Positions 34,381-45,461 of a stretch of 64,000 nucleotides of DNA are shown one piece after another (positions within the stretch are counted from its first letter, which is position 1; each line of letters opens with the position of its first letter). The notes under the pieces were generated by a model. It had not been told where the DNA came from and ran no database searches. It saw nothing but the letters and a program-made list of their open reading frames with translations. Made by a program: the position numbers and the translations under genes. Origin of the DNA: Betaproteobacteria bacterium (GTDB lineage Bacteria; Pseudomonadota; Gammaproteobacteria; Burkholderiales; SG8-41); assembly GCA_029863175.1 (NCBI GenBank), contig JAOTVX010000015.1, positions 1 to 64,000 of the forward strand, given 5' to 3'.

Positions 34381-35016
34381 ATGGCATACGATCATGAAGA
34401 CCAGGAACAGCTCGACGAGCTGAAAGCGTGGTGGAAGCAGCACGGCAAACTCGTGATACTGCTTGTTGCAGCCTTCTTTGCGAGCATTGCGGCGTTTCAG
34501 GGCTGGCGCTATTACCGCGATACTCAGGCGGTGGCTGCCGTCACGCTCTACGGGCAGCTGGAGCAGGCCGACCATGCCGGCGACGGGAAGAAGGCGCGGG
34601 CAATTGCGGCACAGATCGTGGACACGTACGGCTCGACCACGTATGCCGTTCTCGCGTCGCTTGTTGCCGCGCGGCACGCATTCGCCGGTGGCGATTTGGC
34701 CGAAGCCAAGGCCCGCCTGCAATGGGTCACCGAGCACGCGCGCGAAGAGGAAGTTCGCGACGTTGCGCGGCTGCGGCTGGCAGCGGTCCTGCTCGACGAG
34801 AAAAACTATGCAGATGCGTTGAAGCTGGTCGAAACAAAGCCGGGGGACGGCATGGCAGGCCTCTATGCGGACTTGAGGGGCGACATTCTCCTGGCTCAGG
34901 GCAAAACGCCCGAGGCGCGCAGTGCCTATCAATTTGCGCTCGATAAGAGCCAGGCAAACAATCCCTATCGCGCGACGCTTCAGCTCAAGCTCGACTCGCT
35001 GGGTGAGGCTCGGTGA
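34381..35016 (+). CDS. yfgM: YfgM-like ancillary translocon/TPR protein
   Basis: A 211-residue bitopic protein: short cytoplasmic part (HEDQEQLDELKAWWKQHG), a membrane segment at ~24-43, then a periplasmic tetratricopeptide domain. In E. coli YfgM associates with SecYEG and PpiD and assists periplasmic folding. The position between hisS and bamB is fully conserved. Its stop overlaps the GTG start of bamB. Confidence 0.92.
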   Translation: MAYDHEDQEQLDELKAWWKQHGKLVILLVAAFFASIAAFQGWRYYRDTQAVAAVTLYGQLEQADHAGDGKKARAIAAQIVDTYGSTTYAVLASLVAARHAFAGGDLAEAKARLQWVTEHAREEEVRDVARLRLAAVLLDEKNYADALKLVETKPGDGMAGLYADLRGDILLAQGKTPEARSAYQFALDKSQANNPYRATLQLKLDSLGEAR

Positions 35017-36170
35017 TACGGGTGCGCAATGCGCTCGTCACGGCTGCCATCGTCCTGCTAGGCGGTTGCCAGTGGATGGGAGACACGTACGACAGCGTCT
35101 TCGGCAGCTCCAAGCCGAAGATTCCGGAACTGGCACCGATCAAGCCGACGGCGACCGCGAGGATCCTGTGGCAGGCCAATGTCGGGGCCGCCGAGAAAAG
35201 CGTCTTTTTTCCGGCCGTGGTTCGCGGCGTGGTCTACGTAGCAGGCAGAGCAGGCCAGATTGCGGGTTTTGACCCGGCGACTGGAAATAGCGTCAGCCGT
35301 TTTGAGGCGGGGCAGCGCATCGCCGCCGGCGTTGGCGTCGGCAGCGGCTTGATACTGGTCGGGACGGACAAAGGGGAGGTGCTGGCCTTCAACAACCAGG
35401 GCCGGCCCGTTTGGCAAGCGCAAATCCTGGGCGAGTTGTTGGCTCCCCCGGTAGCCGACCAGGGCATCGTGGTCGTGCGCGCGGGTAACAATAAAATCTA
35501 CGGCCTGAATGCTGCCGATGGCAAACGGCGCTGGGTGTATCAGCGAGCGATACCCAGCCTGTCAGTGCGCACGCACGCGGGCCTGGTGCTGCACCGCGGG
35601 GGCGTCTTCGCCGGTTTCGCCGGAGGGCGCCTCATTGCGCTGGCGCTCCCCACCGGCGCCGTGGGGTGGGAAGGCGTTGTCGCGCTGCCCCGTGGCACGA
35701 CCGAGCTCGAGCGAGTCACCGATGTCACAAGCTTGCCCGCGATCGACGGGAGTCAGGTGTGCGCCGTCGCTTTTCAGGGCCGGATCGCCTGCTTCGACCT
35801 GATTCGTGGCACTCAGCGTTGGACACGCGATGTGTCCAGCGTAGTCGGGCTCACGGTTGCGGCGCGCTATCTCTACGTCACCGACGACAAAAGCGCGGTG
35901 CTGGCGCTGGACAAGACGAACGGCGCCAGCATCTGGCGCCAGGACAAGCTCGCCGGCCGCAGGCTGAGCGCGCCGCTGAACGTCGGCAGGCACGTGGTCG
36001 TGGGCGACGTTGAAGGTTACGTGCACGTTCTCTCGCGCGACAGTGGCGCGTTCGAGGCGCGTCTTCCGACGGATGGCAGCGCCATCATGGCGCCGCCGGT
36101 GGCGCTGGATCGGGCGAGCTTTCTGGTGCAGACGGAAGACGGCGGAGTTTTCGCGATCACCGTCCAGTAA
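35013..36170 (+). CDS. bamB: outer-membrane assembly lipoprotein BamB
   Basis: A 385-residue lipoprotein of the BAM complex that inserts beta-barrel proteins into the outer membrane. A signal peptide with lipobox LLGGC (near residue 15) is followed by an eight-bladed PQQ-type propeller (repeats such as [33 protein letters not shown]). It starts at GTG, overlapping yfgM by four bases (GTGA). The length matches E. coli BamB. der follows after ~109 bases. Confidence 0.95.
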   Translation: MIRVRNALVTAAIVLLGGCQWMGDTYDSVFGSSKPKIPELAPIKPTATARILWQANVGAAEKSVFFPAVVRGVVYVAGRAGQIAGFDPATGNSVSRFEAGQRIAAGVGVGSGLILVGTDKGEVLAFNNQGRPVWQAQILGELLAPPVADQGIVVVRAGNNKIYGLNAADGKRRWVYQRAIPSLSVRTHAGLVLHRGGVFAGFAGGRLIALALPTGAVGWEGVVALPRGTTELERVTDVTSLPAIDGSQVCAVAFQGRIACFDLIRGTQRWTRDVSSVVGLTVAARYLYVTDDKSAVLALDKTNGASIWRQDKLAGRRLSAPLNVGRHVVVGDVEGYVHVLSRDSGAFEARLPTDGSAIMAPPVALDRASFLVQTEDGGVFAITVQ

Positions 36171-36233
36171 CCGCGAAGGCAAATGGCGGCGTCAATCCTT
36201 GAGCGCTTTGCGAACAGCGAGGCGCCCCATCGC

Positions 36234-36275
36234 TTCTTCCTTCTGCATTCATCCTTCATGCTTCATACTCTGCTC
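36234..36275 (-). repeat. heptad tract upstream of der
   Basis: Units TTCTGCA, TTCATCC, TTCATGC, TTCATAC and TCTGCTC run from ~36241 to 36275, ending 4 bases before the der ATG, so it takes the place of a normal ribosome binding site. A left arm was not clear. The unit TTCATCC is the same as in the tilS element. Confidence 0.65.
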
Positions 36276-36279
36276 TACA

Positions 36280-37620
36280 ATGCTTCCCATCGTCGTCATC
36301 ATGGGCCGCCCGAACGTGGGCAAGTCCACGCTGTTCAACCGGCTCACGCGCAGCCGCGATGCCATCGTCGCGGATGTGGCCGGTTTGACGCGCGATCGTC
36401 ATTACGGGCGCGGCCGTGTCGGCGGAAAGCCTTATCTGGCGGTCGATACGGGCGGGTTCGAGCCGGTTGCAAGCGAGGGCATCTTCTATGAAATGGCGCG
36501 TCAGACCCGGCAGGCGCTGGACGAGGCTGACGCGGTATTGTTCGTGGTGGATGCGCGCGCCGGGCTGGTCGGGCAGGACCGGGCGATCGCGTCCGAGTTG
36601 CGCCGTAGCGGCCGGCCGGTATTTCTGGTGGTCAATAAAGCCGAGGGCATGAATCCGGCCATCGCCTGCGCCGAGTTCCATGCGCTCGCCATCGGCGAGC
36701 CAGTTTCAGTTTCGGCCGCGCATGGCGAGAATGTCACGGCGCTTATGGAGCACGTGCTGGCCGGGCTCCCGGATGCGGAGGAGGTGTCCCCGCGGGATGA
36801 AAGGCACCCCAAGATTGCGGTTGTGGGCCGGCCTAACGTTGGCAAGTCCACACTGGTGAACGCGCTTATTGGCGAAGAGCGCATGATCGTCTTCGATCAG
36901 CCGGGAACCACGCGGGACTCGATCTACATCGAGTTCGAGCGCGGGCCCCGCCGCTATACCCTGATCGACACTGCGGGGTTGCGCCGGCGCGGCCGGGTCA
37001 CCGAGGGGGCGGAGAAGTTCTCGATGGTGAAGACGATGCAGGCCATCGAGGACGCGAACGTCGTTATCCTGGTACTCGATGCGCGCCGGGATGTCGCCGA
37101 GCACGACGCACACATTGCCGGATACGTGCTGGAAGCGGGACGCGCCGTGGTGGTCGCGGTCAACAAGTGGGAGAAGCTGCCGGACGAGGATCGCGAACTT
37201 ACCAAGCGCGCGCTCGTGCGCAAGCTCAATTTTCTCGCTTTTGCACGGCTGCATTTCATTTCCGCACTGACCGGTCAAGGGATCCCGTCTCTCCTTAAAT
37301 CGGTCGACGAGGCATACGCGGCCGCGATGGCGTGCCTTTCCACGCCTCGGTTGAGCCGTGCGCTGGCGCAAGCCGTGGCGCAACAGGCCCCGCCCCGGGC
37401 GGGGGCCATCCGGCCCAAGCCGCGCTACGCCCACCAGGGGGGCGTCAACCCGCCCCGTGTCATCGTCCACGGCAACGCACTCGACCACGTGCCCGAGGCC
37501 TATCGCCGCTACCTGGAACGTTTCTTCCGGGAGGCTTTCCAATTGCAAGGTACTCCGCTGCAGATCGAGTTCAGAAGTGGCGCGAACCCCTACGCCCGGC
37601 GAGCGGCTTCGCGGCGATAA
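36280..37620 (+). CDS. der: ribosome biogenesis GTPase Der
   Basis: A 446-residue protein with two GTPase domains in tandem: the first P-loop GRPNVGKST near residue 8, the second near 185, each followed by DTGGFE/DTAGLR and NKAE/NKWE motifs, and a C-terminal KH-like domain (~360-440). It takes part in 50S subunit assembly. ATG 36280 gives the standard N-terminus [16 protein letters not shown]. No Shine-Dalgarno is visible because a heptad tract directly precedes the start, so initiation may depend on upstream translation. Confidence 0.97.
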   Translation: MLPIVVIMGRPNVGKSTLFNRLTRSRDAIVADVAGLTRDRHYGRGRVGGKPYLAVDTGGFEPVASEGIFYEMARQTRQALDEADAVLFVVDARAGLVGQDRAIASELRRSGRPVFLVVNKAEGMNPAIACAEFHALAIGEPVSVSAAHGENVTALMEHVLAGLPDAEEVSPRDERHPKIAVVGRPNVGKSTLVNALIGEERMIVFDQPGTTRDSIYIEFERGPRRYTLIDTAGLRRRGRVTEGAEKFSMVKTMQAIEDANVVILVLDARRDVAEHDAHIAGYVLEAGRAVVVAVNKWEKLPDEDRELTKRALVRKLNFLAFARLHFISALTGQGIPSLLKSVDEAYAAAMACLSTPRLSRALAQAVAQQAPPRAGAIRPKPRYAHQGGVNPPRVIVHGNALDHVPEAYRRYLERFFREAFQLQGTPLQIEFRSGANPYARRAASRR

Positions 37621-37689
37621 CCCCATGGCGTAATTGCATAAAAGCGAGTAGAGTGGTACCCGCAAAAACACGATAACGACGAGGCTGAT

Positions 37690-37929
37690 ATGAGCAATAA
37701 GGGGCAGTTGCTACAAGACCCGTTTCTGAACACCCTGCGCAAGGAGCACATCCCGGTATCGATCTACCTGGTCAACGGCATCAAGCTGCAAGGGCAGATC
37801 GATGCCTTCGACCAATACGTGGTCCTGCTCAAGAACACGGTCACGCAGATGGTCTACAAGCACGCGATCTCGACCGTGGTGCCCGCGCGCGCCGTCAACT
37901 TTCAGACCGACCCGAGCTCCGACAGTTGA
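37690..37929 (+). CDS. hfq: RNA chaperone Hfq
   Basis: A 79-residue Sm-like protein. [19 protein letters not shown] (Sm1) and [10 protein letters not shown]...[11 protein letters not shown] (Sm2, with the YKHAIS signature) are intact. It forms a hexamer that pairs small RNAs with mRNAs. ACGAGG stands ahead of the start. hflX follows after 21 bases, with hflK and hflC, the conserved hfq-hflX-hflK-hflC group. Confidence 0.98.
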   Translation: MSNKGQLLQDPFLNTLRKEHIPVSIYLVNGIKLQGQIDAFDQYVVLLKNTVTQMVYKHAISTVVPARAVNFQTDPSSDS

Positions 37930-37950
37930 TGATTGCCCCCCCGCTGTTTG

Positions 37951-39078
37951 ATGTTTGACCGTCCCGGCAGCGGCACCGACGCGGTCTTGGTCGGCCTCGA
38001 CTTCGGCGCGGCCGATTACGCGGAAGGCCTGGAGGAAATTCAGCTGCTGGCTACCAGTGCTAGCGTGGTGGCGCGTGCGCTCGTGAAAGGCCGGCGCGCA
38101 CGCCCGGATGCGGCTCTCTTCGCTGGCACAGGCAAGGTCGAAGAGATCAAGCGCGTGGTGGCAGCAAGTGGCGCCCGGCTCGTGATCTTCAATCACGAGC
38201 TCTCTCCGGTGCAGGAGCGTAACCTCGAGCGCGCGCTCGATTGCCGGGTCGTCGACCGGGTCAGCCTGATCCTGGACATTTTCGCGCAGCGCGCGCGCAC
38301 CCATGAGGGCAAGCTTCAGGTCGAGCTCGCTCAACTCGAGCACCTGGCGACGCGTCTGGTGCGGGGATGGACCCACTTGGAGCGCCAGAGAGGGGGCATT
38401 GGCTTGAGAGGGCCGGGTGAAACCCAGCTCGAAACCGACCGTCGGCTCCTCGGCAAGCGTGTCAAAGTGCTAAAGGAGAAGTTGGCCAAAGTGCGGGCGC
38501 AGCGCGCAGTGCAGCGCCGTGCGCGCAAGCGGTCGAATCTCCGGCACGCCTCGCTCGTCGGCTATACGAACGCCGGCAAGTCCACGCTGTTCAACCGGAT
38601 CGCACGGGCCGATGTCTTCGCGATGGACCGCTTGTTCGCGACGCTCGACACGACCACGCGCCGTGTATACACCGAAAACGGCTCGGGCGTCGTGGTATCG
38701 GATACAGTGGGATTCATCCGGCGTCTGCCGCACACGCTAGTCGCCGCCTTTCGGGCCACGCTCGAAGAAACGACCGAAGCCGACGTGCTGCTGCACGTCG
38801 TGGACGCGAGTAGCGCCGACCGGGCAGCGCAGATTGCAGCGGTAAACGAGGTGCTGGCTGAAATCGGTGCGCAGGAAATTCCGCAGGTGCTCGTCATGAA
38901 TAAGATCGATCGGACCCGGCTCCCGGCGCGGGTCGAGCGGGATCAGTATGGTAGAATTGCGCGCGTGTGGGTCAGCGCGAAAACGGGTGAAGGCGTCGAC
39001 GGCGTGCGCCTTGCGCTCGAGGAGTATGCCGCTCCTGCGCTTGCACCCATCGAGACCAACCATTCAGCTGTCGCTTAG
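37951..39078 (+). CDS. hflX: GTPase HflX
   Basis: A 375-residue ribosome-associated GTPase that splits stalled 70S ribosomes. The N-terminal HflX domain (~20-180) has the coiled-coil with TRLVRGWTHLERQRGGIGLR and the glycine-rich GPGETQLE. The GTPase domain has GYTNAGKST near residue 205, DTVGFIRRLP near 252 and NKID near 317. ATG 37951 is preferred to the TTG 18 bases upstream. It ends 18 bases before the first possible hflK start. Confidence 0.96.
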   Translation: MFDRPGSGTDAVLVGLDFGAADYAEGLEEIQLLATSASVVARALVKGRRARPDAALFAGTGKVEEIKRVVAASGARLVIFNHELSPVQERNLERALDCRVVDRVSLILDIFAQRARTHEGKLQVELAQLEHLATRLVRGWTHLERQRGGIGLRGPGETQLETDRRLLGKRVKVLKEKLAKVRAQRAVQRRARKRSNLRHASLVGYTNAGKSTLFNRIARADVFAMDRLFATLDTTTRRVYTENGSGVVVSDTVGFIRRLPHTLVAAFRATLEETTEADVLLHVVDASSADRAAQIAAVNEVLAEIGAQEIPQVLVMNKIDRTRLPARVERDQYGRIARVWVSAKTGEGVDGVRLALEEYAAPALAPIETNHSAVA

Positions 39079-39165
39079 GATCAATCAGTTCTGAACATGC
39101 TGGCCAATTTGAAGGCATTTGGCGGAAACATTCGGGATCGCTCGCTGCGCCTGCTTGGCGCGCTC

Positions 39166-40335
39166 ATGTCGATGAACGATCCGCAGTGGGGCCGGCGCCC
39201 CAACCAGGGGCCGCCGGACCTCGATGAGCTCTTACGCGGGTTTAACCGCAAGCTTAATGATTTCTTCGGCCGGCGCGGCGGGGGCGGCGACGGGCCTTCC
39301 GGGGGCGGTAGCGTGAAACGTCTCGGTGGCGGGGCGGGGCTGCTGCTGGGGCTCATCGTTGTCGTGTGGCTCGCAAGCGGTTTCTACATCGTAAACGAAG
39401 GCCAGCGCGGGGTCGTGCTGCGCTACGGGAAGTATGTTGCAACCACGATGCCAGGGCCGCGCTGGCACTTGCCCTATCCCATCGAGTCGGCCGAGGTCGT
39501 GAACCTCGACCAGGTGCGAACGGTCGAGGTGGGCTATCGCAATAACGTCGGGAGCAAGGTGCTGAAGGAATCCCTGATGCTGACCGATGACGAGAACATC
39601 GTCGACGTGCAGTTTGCGGTGCAGTACGTGCTGAAGAGCCCTACCGACTACCTCTTCAACAGCCGGTCGCCGGATGAGGCCGTGTTGCAGGCGGCGGAAA
39701 CGGCGGTCCGGGAGATCGTGGGCAAGAGCAGCATGGACTTCGTGGTGTTCGAGGGCCGGGCCGAGGTTGCGGCGCGCGCACAGAAGCTGATGCAGGAAGT
39801 TCTCGACCGTTACGGCACCGGCATCAACATTAGCAAGGTGACGATGCAGAACGCGCAGCCGCCGCAGCAGGTGCAGGCCGCGTTCGACGACGCGGTCAAG
39901 GCGGGGCAGGACCGCGAGCGTCAGAAGAACGAAGGCCAGGCTTACGCCAACGACGTTATTCCGAGGGCGCGCGGGATGGCCGCGCGCTTGCAGCAGGAAG
40001 CCGAAGGCTATCGTCAGCGCGTGATCGAGCAATCGGAGGGTGACGCCGCCCGCTTCCGCCAGGTCCTGGTTGAGTACAACAAGGCGCCGCGGGTCACGCG
40101 TCAGCGGCTCTACATCGACGCGATGCAGCAAATCATGGGCAACACGACCAAAGTGCTGATCGACCAGAAAAGCGGGAGCAATCTGATCTATCTGCCCCTC
40201 GACAAGATCATGGATTTGTCACGCAGTGGCGCGGCTGATACGACGTCCAAGCCGGCGGAGCAGACGCCGGCGCCGGACGCGTCGACCGCGCGTTCGCGCG
40301 AGGCATTCCGCTCGCGCGCGCGGGAGGGACGCTGA
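39166..40335 (+). CDS. hflK: HflK protease-modulator subunit
   Basis: A ~389-residue bitopic protein of the stomatin/prohibitin (SPFH) family that with HflC controls FtsH. After a Gly-rich cytoplasmic stretch there is one membrane segment (LLLGLIVVVWLASGFYIV, ~65-85) and the band-7 domain (GQRGVVLRYGKY onwards), then a helical part with RQRVIEQSEGDAARF and a tail ending in SRAREGR. ATG 39166 (MSMNDPQWG) gives the typical start; ATG 39097 would add 23 residues and cannot be ruled out. The stop overlaps the hflC start. Confidence 0.94.
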   Translation: MSMNDPQWGRRPNQGPPDLDELLRGFNRKLNDFFGRRGGGGDGPSGGGSVKRLGGGAGLLLGLIVVVWLASGFYIVNEGQRGVVLRYGKYVATTMPGPRWHLPYPIESAEVVNLDQVRTVEVGYRNNVGSKVLKESLMLTDDENIVDVQFAVQYVLKSPTDYLFNSRSPDEAVLQAAETAVREIVGKSSMDFVVFEGRAEVAARAQKLMQEVLDRYGTGINISKVTMQNAQPPQQVQAAFDDAVKAGQDRERQKNEGQAYANDVIPRARGMAARLQQEAEGYRQRVIEQSEGDAARFRQVLVEYNKAPRVTRQRLYIDAMQQIMGNTTKVLIDQKSGSNLIYLPLDKIMDLSRSGAADTTSKPAEQTPAPDASTARSREAFRSRAREGR

Positions 40336-41213
40336 TGAGAGCCCATTTCGGCGCCCTGGTCATCGGTGCGGTGGTCGTACTGATCATCGCTTCCCTCAGC
40401 CTTTTCGTCGTCGACCAGAGGCAAAACGCCATCGTGTTCCGCCTGGGTGAGGTCATCGACATAAAGAAGGACCCAGGTCTCTATTTCAAGGTGCCGTTGT
40501 TGGACAACGTGCGGACATTCGACGTGCGCATTCTCACCATCGATACGCCCGAGCCGGAGCGATTCCTGACCTCCGAGAAAAAGAACGTGCTGGTCGACCT
40601 CTTCATCAAGTGGCGGATCATCGATGTGCGTCAGTTCTACGTCAGCGTGCAGGGAAATGAAAACCTTGCGCAGACGCGGCTGCTGCAGACCATCAACGAC
40701 GGTTTGCGCGCCGAGTTCGGCAATCGCACGGTCCACGAGGTGGTTTCCGGGGAACGCGACCAGATCATGGATCTGATGCGCAAAAAGGCCAACGAGGATG
40801 CGGTCAAGATCGGCGTGGAGGTGTACGACGTGCGGTTGAAGCGCGTCGATCTGCCGCAGGAAGTGAGCGAATCGGTCTATCGCCGGATGGAAGCGGAGCG
40901 CAAACGGGTCGCGAACGAGTTGCGGTCCACCGGTGCCGCCGAGTCGGAGAAGATCCGGGCTAACGCCGACCGGCAGCGCGAGGTGATCGTGGCGGAGGCT
41001 TACCGTGCAGCGGAGAATATCAAGGGCGAAGGCGATGCGAAGGCGACGGGGATCTACGCGCGCGCCTACGAGCCCAACCCCGAGTTCTACGCGTTCTACC
41101 GCAGCCTCGAAGCGTACAAATCGAGCTTCAAGGGAAAAAACGATCTACTGGTGCTTGACCCAAGTTCGGAGTTCTTCGACTACCTCAAATCACGCGGCAG
41201 CCCAGGCAAATAG
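40335..41213 (+). CDS. hflC: HflC protease-modulator subunit
   Basis: A 292-residue SPFH protein, the partner of HflK. One N-terminal membrane segment (~4-24), the band-7 domain (VDQRQNAIVFRLGEV onward), then a helical segment with RMEAERKRVANELRSTGA and the typical late YRSLEAYKSSF. ATGA overlap with hflK implies coupled synthesis in equal amounts. It is followed by a small DUF2065 gene. Confidence 0.96.
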   Translation: MRAHFGALVIGAVVVLIIASLSLFVVDQRQNAIVFRLGEVIDIKKDPGLYFKVPLLDNVRTFDVRILTIDTPEPERFLTSEKKNVLVDLFIKWRIIDVRQFYVSVQGNENLAQTRLLQTINDGLRAEFGNRTVHEVVSGERDQIMDLMRKKANEDAVKIGVEVYDVRLKRVDLPQEVSESVYRRMEAERKRVANELRSTGAAESEKIRANADRQREVIVAEAYRAAENIKGEGDAKATGIYARAYEPNPEFYAFYRSLEAYKSSFKGKNDLLVLDPSSEFFDYLKSRGSPGK

Positions 41214-41266
41214 CGGGTCGCCGGGCGGGTGGGGCCAGGACCCGAGCTGCTGTTGCGGAGATCTCG

Positions 41267-41455
41267 ATGGGCAGTATCCTGCTAACGGCTGTCGCCCTGA
41301 TGCTCATCATCGAAGGGGTGCTGCCCTTCCTGCTGCCTGTGCTGTGGCGCGAGACCTTTCGCAAGCTGATAGCCATGTCCGACGGGCAAATCCGCTTTGT
41401 GGGCCTGACCTCGATGCTGGCCGGTCTGCTTCTGCTGCTCATTGTGCGCCATTGA
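41267..41455 (+). CDS. DUF2065 small membrane protein
   Basis: A 62-residue protein with two membrane segments (about 4-24 and 44-60) and a short loop with RETFRKLIAMSDGQIR, the signature of the DUF2065 family. The function is unknown. In many betaproteobacteria the order is hflC-DUF2065-hisZ-purA; here hisZ is missing between this gene and purA. Upstream GGAGAT precedes its ATG. Confidence 0.85.
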   Translation: MGSILLTAVALMLIIEGVLPFLLPVLWRETFRKLIAMSDGQIRFVGLTSMLAGLLLLLIVRH

Positions 41456-41520
41456 CGCGCAGGAGCCAGGATCGAGGGCTCAGTGAGAGTCCCTACCGTT
41501 CTCCTCTATAAAGCGGGGCA

Positions 41521-42886
<1,366 letters not shown>

Positions 42887-42887
42887 G

Positions 42888-42987
42888 GTTCAACGTTCAA
42901 GGTTCAATGTTCAAAGTTCGATGCGCCAAGTCCGGCGCGGAACCGCCCGCCTTGAAAACCCTGAACCCTGAACCTGGAACTTGGAAC
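42888..42987. repeat. converging heptad element, GTTC class
   Basis: The left arm (42888-42922) has GTTCAAC, GTTCAAG, GTTCAAT, GTTCAAA and GTTCGAT. The right arm (42953-42987) has the reverse-complement class: TGAAAAC, CCTGAAC twice, CTGGAAC and TTGGAAC. The centre is ~30 bases. It starts one base after the purA stop and ends 5 bases before the 3' end of the convergent tRNA gene. Confidence 0.85.
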
Positions 42988-42992
42988 GTTTA

Positions 42993-43079
42993 TGGTGCCC
43001 AGGAAGGGACTCGAACCCCCACACCATTGCTGGCGCCAGGTCCTGAACCTGGTGCGTCTACCAATTCCGCCACCTGGGC
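42993..43079 (-). tRNA. tRNA-Leu (CAG anticodon)
   Basis: On the minus strand GCCCAGGTGGCGG...TGCCTGGGC-type acceptor ends pair, the anticodon loop reads CAG (43043-43045), a long variable arm typical of class II tRNA follows, the T loop is GGTTCGAGTCC, and CCA is encoded at the 3' end (42993-42995). It reads CUG codons, common in this GC-rich genome. It is the only tRNA in the window. Confidence 0.95.
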
Positions 43080-43081
43080 TC

Positions 43082-43152
43082 AGCAGCCTGACGGAGTGGG
43101 CCCTCGCCAGGCTGCTTAAGGAGTTTGTCGGCTAACAATCCGACAAACTCCT
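43082..43152. repeat. palindromic element, copy 2, with extra hairpin
   Basis: AGGAGTTTGTCGG (43119-43131) pairs with its exact complement (43140-43152), loop CTAACAAT: the same stem as at 12662-12697. Just beside it AGCAGCCTG (43082-43090) pairs with CAGGCTGCT (43108-43116). It lies between the 5' end of tRNA-Leu and the rnr start (43191), so promoters for both must be near or inside it. Confidence 0.75.
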
Positions 43153-43190
43153 AGGCGCGCGATTCTAGCTGAAGGCGCCCCATTTATCAA

Positions 43191-45362
43191 ATGAATCAAC
43201 GCAAAGAAAACAAAACTGCTCGCGCCCGAAAACGCATCGAGCGCACACCGCGTCATGCGTACGAGATGCCTAGCCGGGAGCTCATCCTCGAACGTCTGAC
43301 CGAGCGCGGCGTGCCCGTCCCGGAGCGGGAGCTTGAACGTCTGCTGCGCATCGGCCCACACCAGCGCGAGGGGTTCGAGCGACGCGTCGCCGCGATGGAG
43401 CGAGACGGGGAGATCATGCGCAATCGCCGCGGCGCAATCTGTGTGGTGGCGAAGCTCGACCTCGTCCGTGGACGGGTACAGGGCCACCCGGACGGCTTCG
43501 GGTTTCTCCTGCGAGATGACCGCGGTCCCGATCTCTTCCTCGGCCCGAAGGAGATGCACCAGCTCCTCCACGGCGACCGCGCCGTGTGCCGTATTGCCGG
43601 GACGGACCGGCGGGGGCGCCCGGAAGGCAAGGTCGTCGAGGTGCTGGAGCGCGGCCAGCAGCGGGTAGTCGGGCGGCTGCACCGAGAGCACGGCATCCTG
43701 TTCGTGACGGCCGAGGACAAGCGCCTGAGCCATGAACTTCTCGTACCGCCACATGAGGTGCGCGGCGCCGAGCCGGGCCAGGTGGTCACGGCCGAAATTG
43801 TCGCGCAACCATCCAAGCACGCGCAGCCGGTGGCCAGAATCGTCGAAGTGCTCGGTAACTACGCCGATCCGGGCATGGAGATCGAAATCGCCTTGCGCAA
43901 GCACACACTGCCATACCTGTTCCCGCGCCAGGTCGAGCGCCTGTGCGCGAAACTTCCGGATACAGTCATGACCGAGGACCGGGCGGGACGCACGGACCTC
44001 ACGCGGCTGCCGCTGGTTACCATCGACGGGGAAACCGCGAAGGATTTCGACGACGCAGTGTATTGTGAGCCCTTGGGGAAGGGCGCCGATGCCGGCTTCC
44101 GGCTGGTCGTCGCGATCGCGGACGTGAGCCACTACGTGAAGCACGGCGATGCCCTCGACCACGAGGCGAAGCTGCGGGGCAACTCCGTCTATTTTCCGCG
44201 GCGCGTGATCCCGATGTTGCCGGAGAAGCTCTCGAACGGCCTGTGCTCGCTCAATCCCAAAGTGCCGCGCCTGGCGATGGCGTGCGACATGCAGATCGAT
44301 GGCGACGGGGAAGTCGCGTCCTACCGCTTCTTCCCGGCAGTGATCCGCTCGCACGCACGGCTGACGTACACGGAAGTCGCAGCCATGCTGGAAAGCGACC
44401 GCAGCGAGGCGGCGCGCCATCACCGCGAGCTGCGGCCCCACATCGGGGCGCTCTACCGGCTTTACCAGAAGCTTGCGCAGGCGCGCGCGCGACGCGGCGC
44501 GATCGATTTCGAGACCATCGAGACCGAGATGATGTTCGACGATCGCGGCAAGATCGAGCGCATCGTGCCAGTCGTGCGCAACGACGCGCACCGTCTGATC
44601 GAGGAGTGCATGCTGGCGGCAAATGTGTGCACATCCGAGTTCTTGCACAGCCACCGGCAGGCGATGCTCTACCGTATTCACGAGGGACCGACGCCGGAAA
44701 AGCTCGCCGCGCTGCGCGAGTTCCTCGGCAGCTTCGGTTTGCAGATTGGCGGCGGTGAGGATCCCCGCGCTCATGATTACGCCCGGCTACTCGAGCGCGT
44801 CAAGGATCGGCCGGACGCGCAGCTGCTGCAGACCGTGATGCTGCGATCGTTGCGGCAGGCAGTGTACAGTCCCGACAACGTTGGCCATTTCGGGCTCGCA
44901 TACGAGTCGTATACTCATTTCACCTCGCCGATCCGGCGCTATCCCGATCTGCTGGTGCACCGGGCGATCAAGGCGGTATTGCACAAGCGGGGCTACGATC
45001 CCGGCAACTGGCACGATCTCGGAGCGCACTGCTCGATGACCGAGCGGCGGGCGGATGACGCGACACGGGACGTTGTGGCATGGCTCAAGTGCTATTCCAT
45101 GAAGGACCGGATTGGCGAGACGCTCAGCGGCACCATCAGCGGCGTGACCGCCTTCGGCGCGTTCGTCGCGCTCGACGAGGTCTATGTCGAGGGGCTGGTG
45201 CACGTCTCCGAACTCGGCAACGATTATTTTCACTACGATGCAGCCAAGCACCAGCTCATGGGAGAGCGCACGCGCAAGCGTTTTCGGCTCGGCGACCGTG
45301 TCCAGGTAACATTGGTGCGGGTGGACTTGGACACCAGCAAGATCGATTTCACGCTTGCGTGA
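43191..45362 (+). CDS. rnr: ribonuclease R
   Basis: A 723-residue 3'-5' exoribonuclease. An N-terminal winged-helix part (RELILERLTERGVPVPERELE), cold-shock domains (~80-220), the RNB catalytic domain with DGETAKDFDDAVYCE near residue 283 (metal-binding Asp cluster) and a C-terminal S1 domain (GETLSGTISGVTAFGAFV near 643). It ends right after S1 with KIDFTLA and lacks the Lys-rich tail of E. coli RNase R (813 residues). rlmB follows after 99 bases, the usual partner. Confidence 0.96.
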   Translation: MNQRKENKTARARKRIERTPRHAYEMPSRELILERLTERGVPVPERELERLLRIGPHQREGFERRVAAMERDGEIMRNRRGAICVVAKLDLVRGRVQGHPDGFGFLLRDDRGPDLFLGPKEMHQLLHGDRAVCRIAGTDRRGRPEGKVVEVLERGQQRVVGRLHREHGILFVTAEDKRLSHELLVPPHEVRGAEPGQVVTAEIVAQPSKHAQPVARIVEVLGNYADPGMEIEIALRKHTLPYLFPRQVERLCAKLPDTVMTEDRAGRTDLTRLPLVTIDGETAKDFDDAVYCEPLGKGADAGFRLVVAIADVSHYVKHGDALDHEAKLRGNSVYFPRRVIPMLPEKLSNGLCSLNPKVPRLAMACDMQIDGDGEVASYRFFPAVIRSHARLTYTEVAAMLESDRSEAARHHRELRPHIGALYRLYQKLAQARARRGAIDFETIETEMMFDDRGKIERIVPVVRNDAHRLIEECMLAANVCTSEFLHSHRQAMLYRIHEGPTPEKLAALREFLGSFGLQIGGGEDPRAHDYARLLERVKDRPDAQLLQTVMLRSLRQAVYSPDNVGHFGLAYESYTHFTSPIRRYPDLLVHRAIKAVLHKRGYDPGNWHDLGAHCSMTERRADDATRDVVAWLKCYSMKDRIGETLSGTISGVTAFGAFVALDEVYVEGLVHVSELGNDYFHYDAAKHQLMGERTRKRFRLGDRVQVTLVRVDLDTSKIDFTLA

Positions 45363-45461
45363 AATCGATGAACGAGAAGAACATGAGTTTCCTTGTTAAG
45401 CGCGCCTCTCCGGACGTGAGCAGGTACTCGGGCCTCATTCGAATCGGGGCGTCGGAGCTTC

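Noticed and set aside
36010..36279. An 90-residue N-terminal extension of der
   Set aside because: The extension overlaps bamB, is Arg/Ser-rich and runs through a heptad tract; ATG 36280 gives the standard Der start.
43191..45362. rnr as a truncated pseudogene because it lacks the Lys-rich tail
   Set aside because: The RNB and S1 domains are complete; tail length varies in the family.
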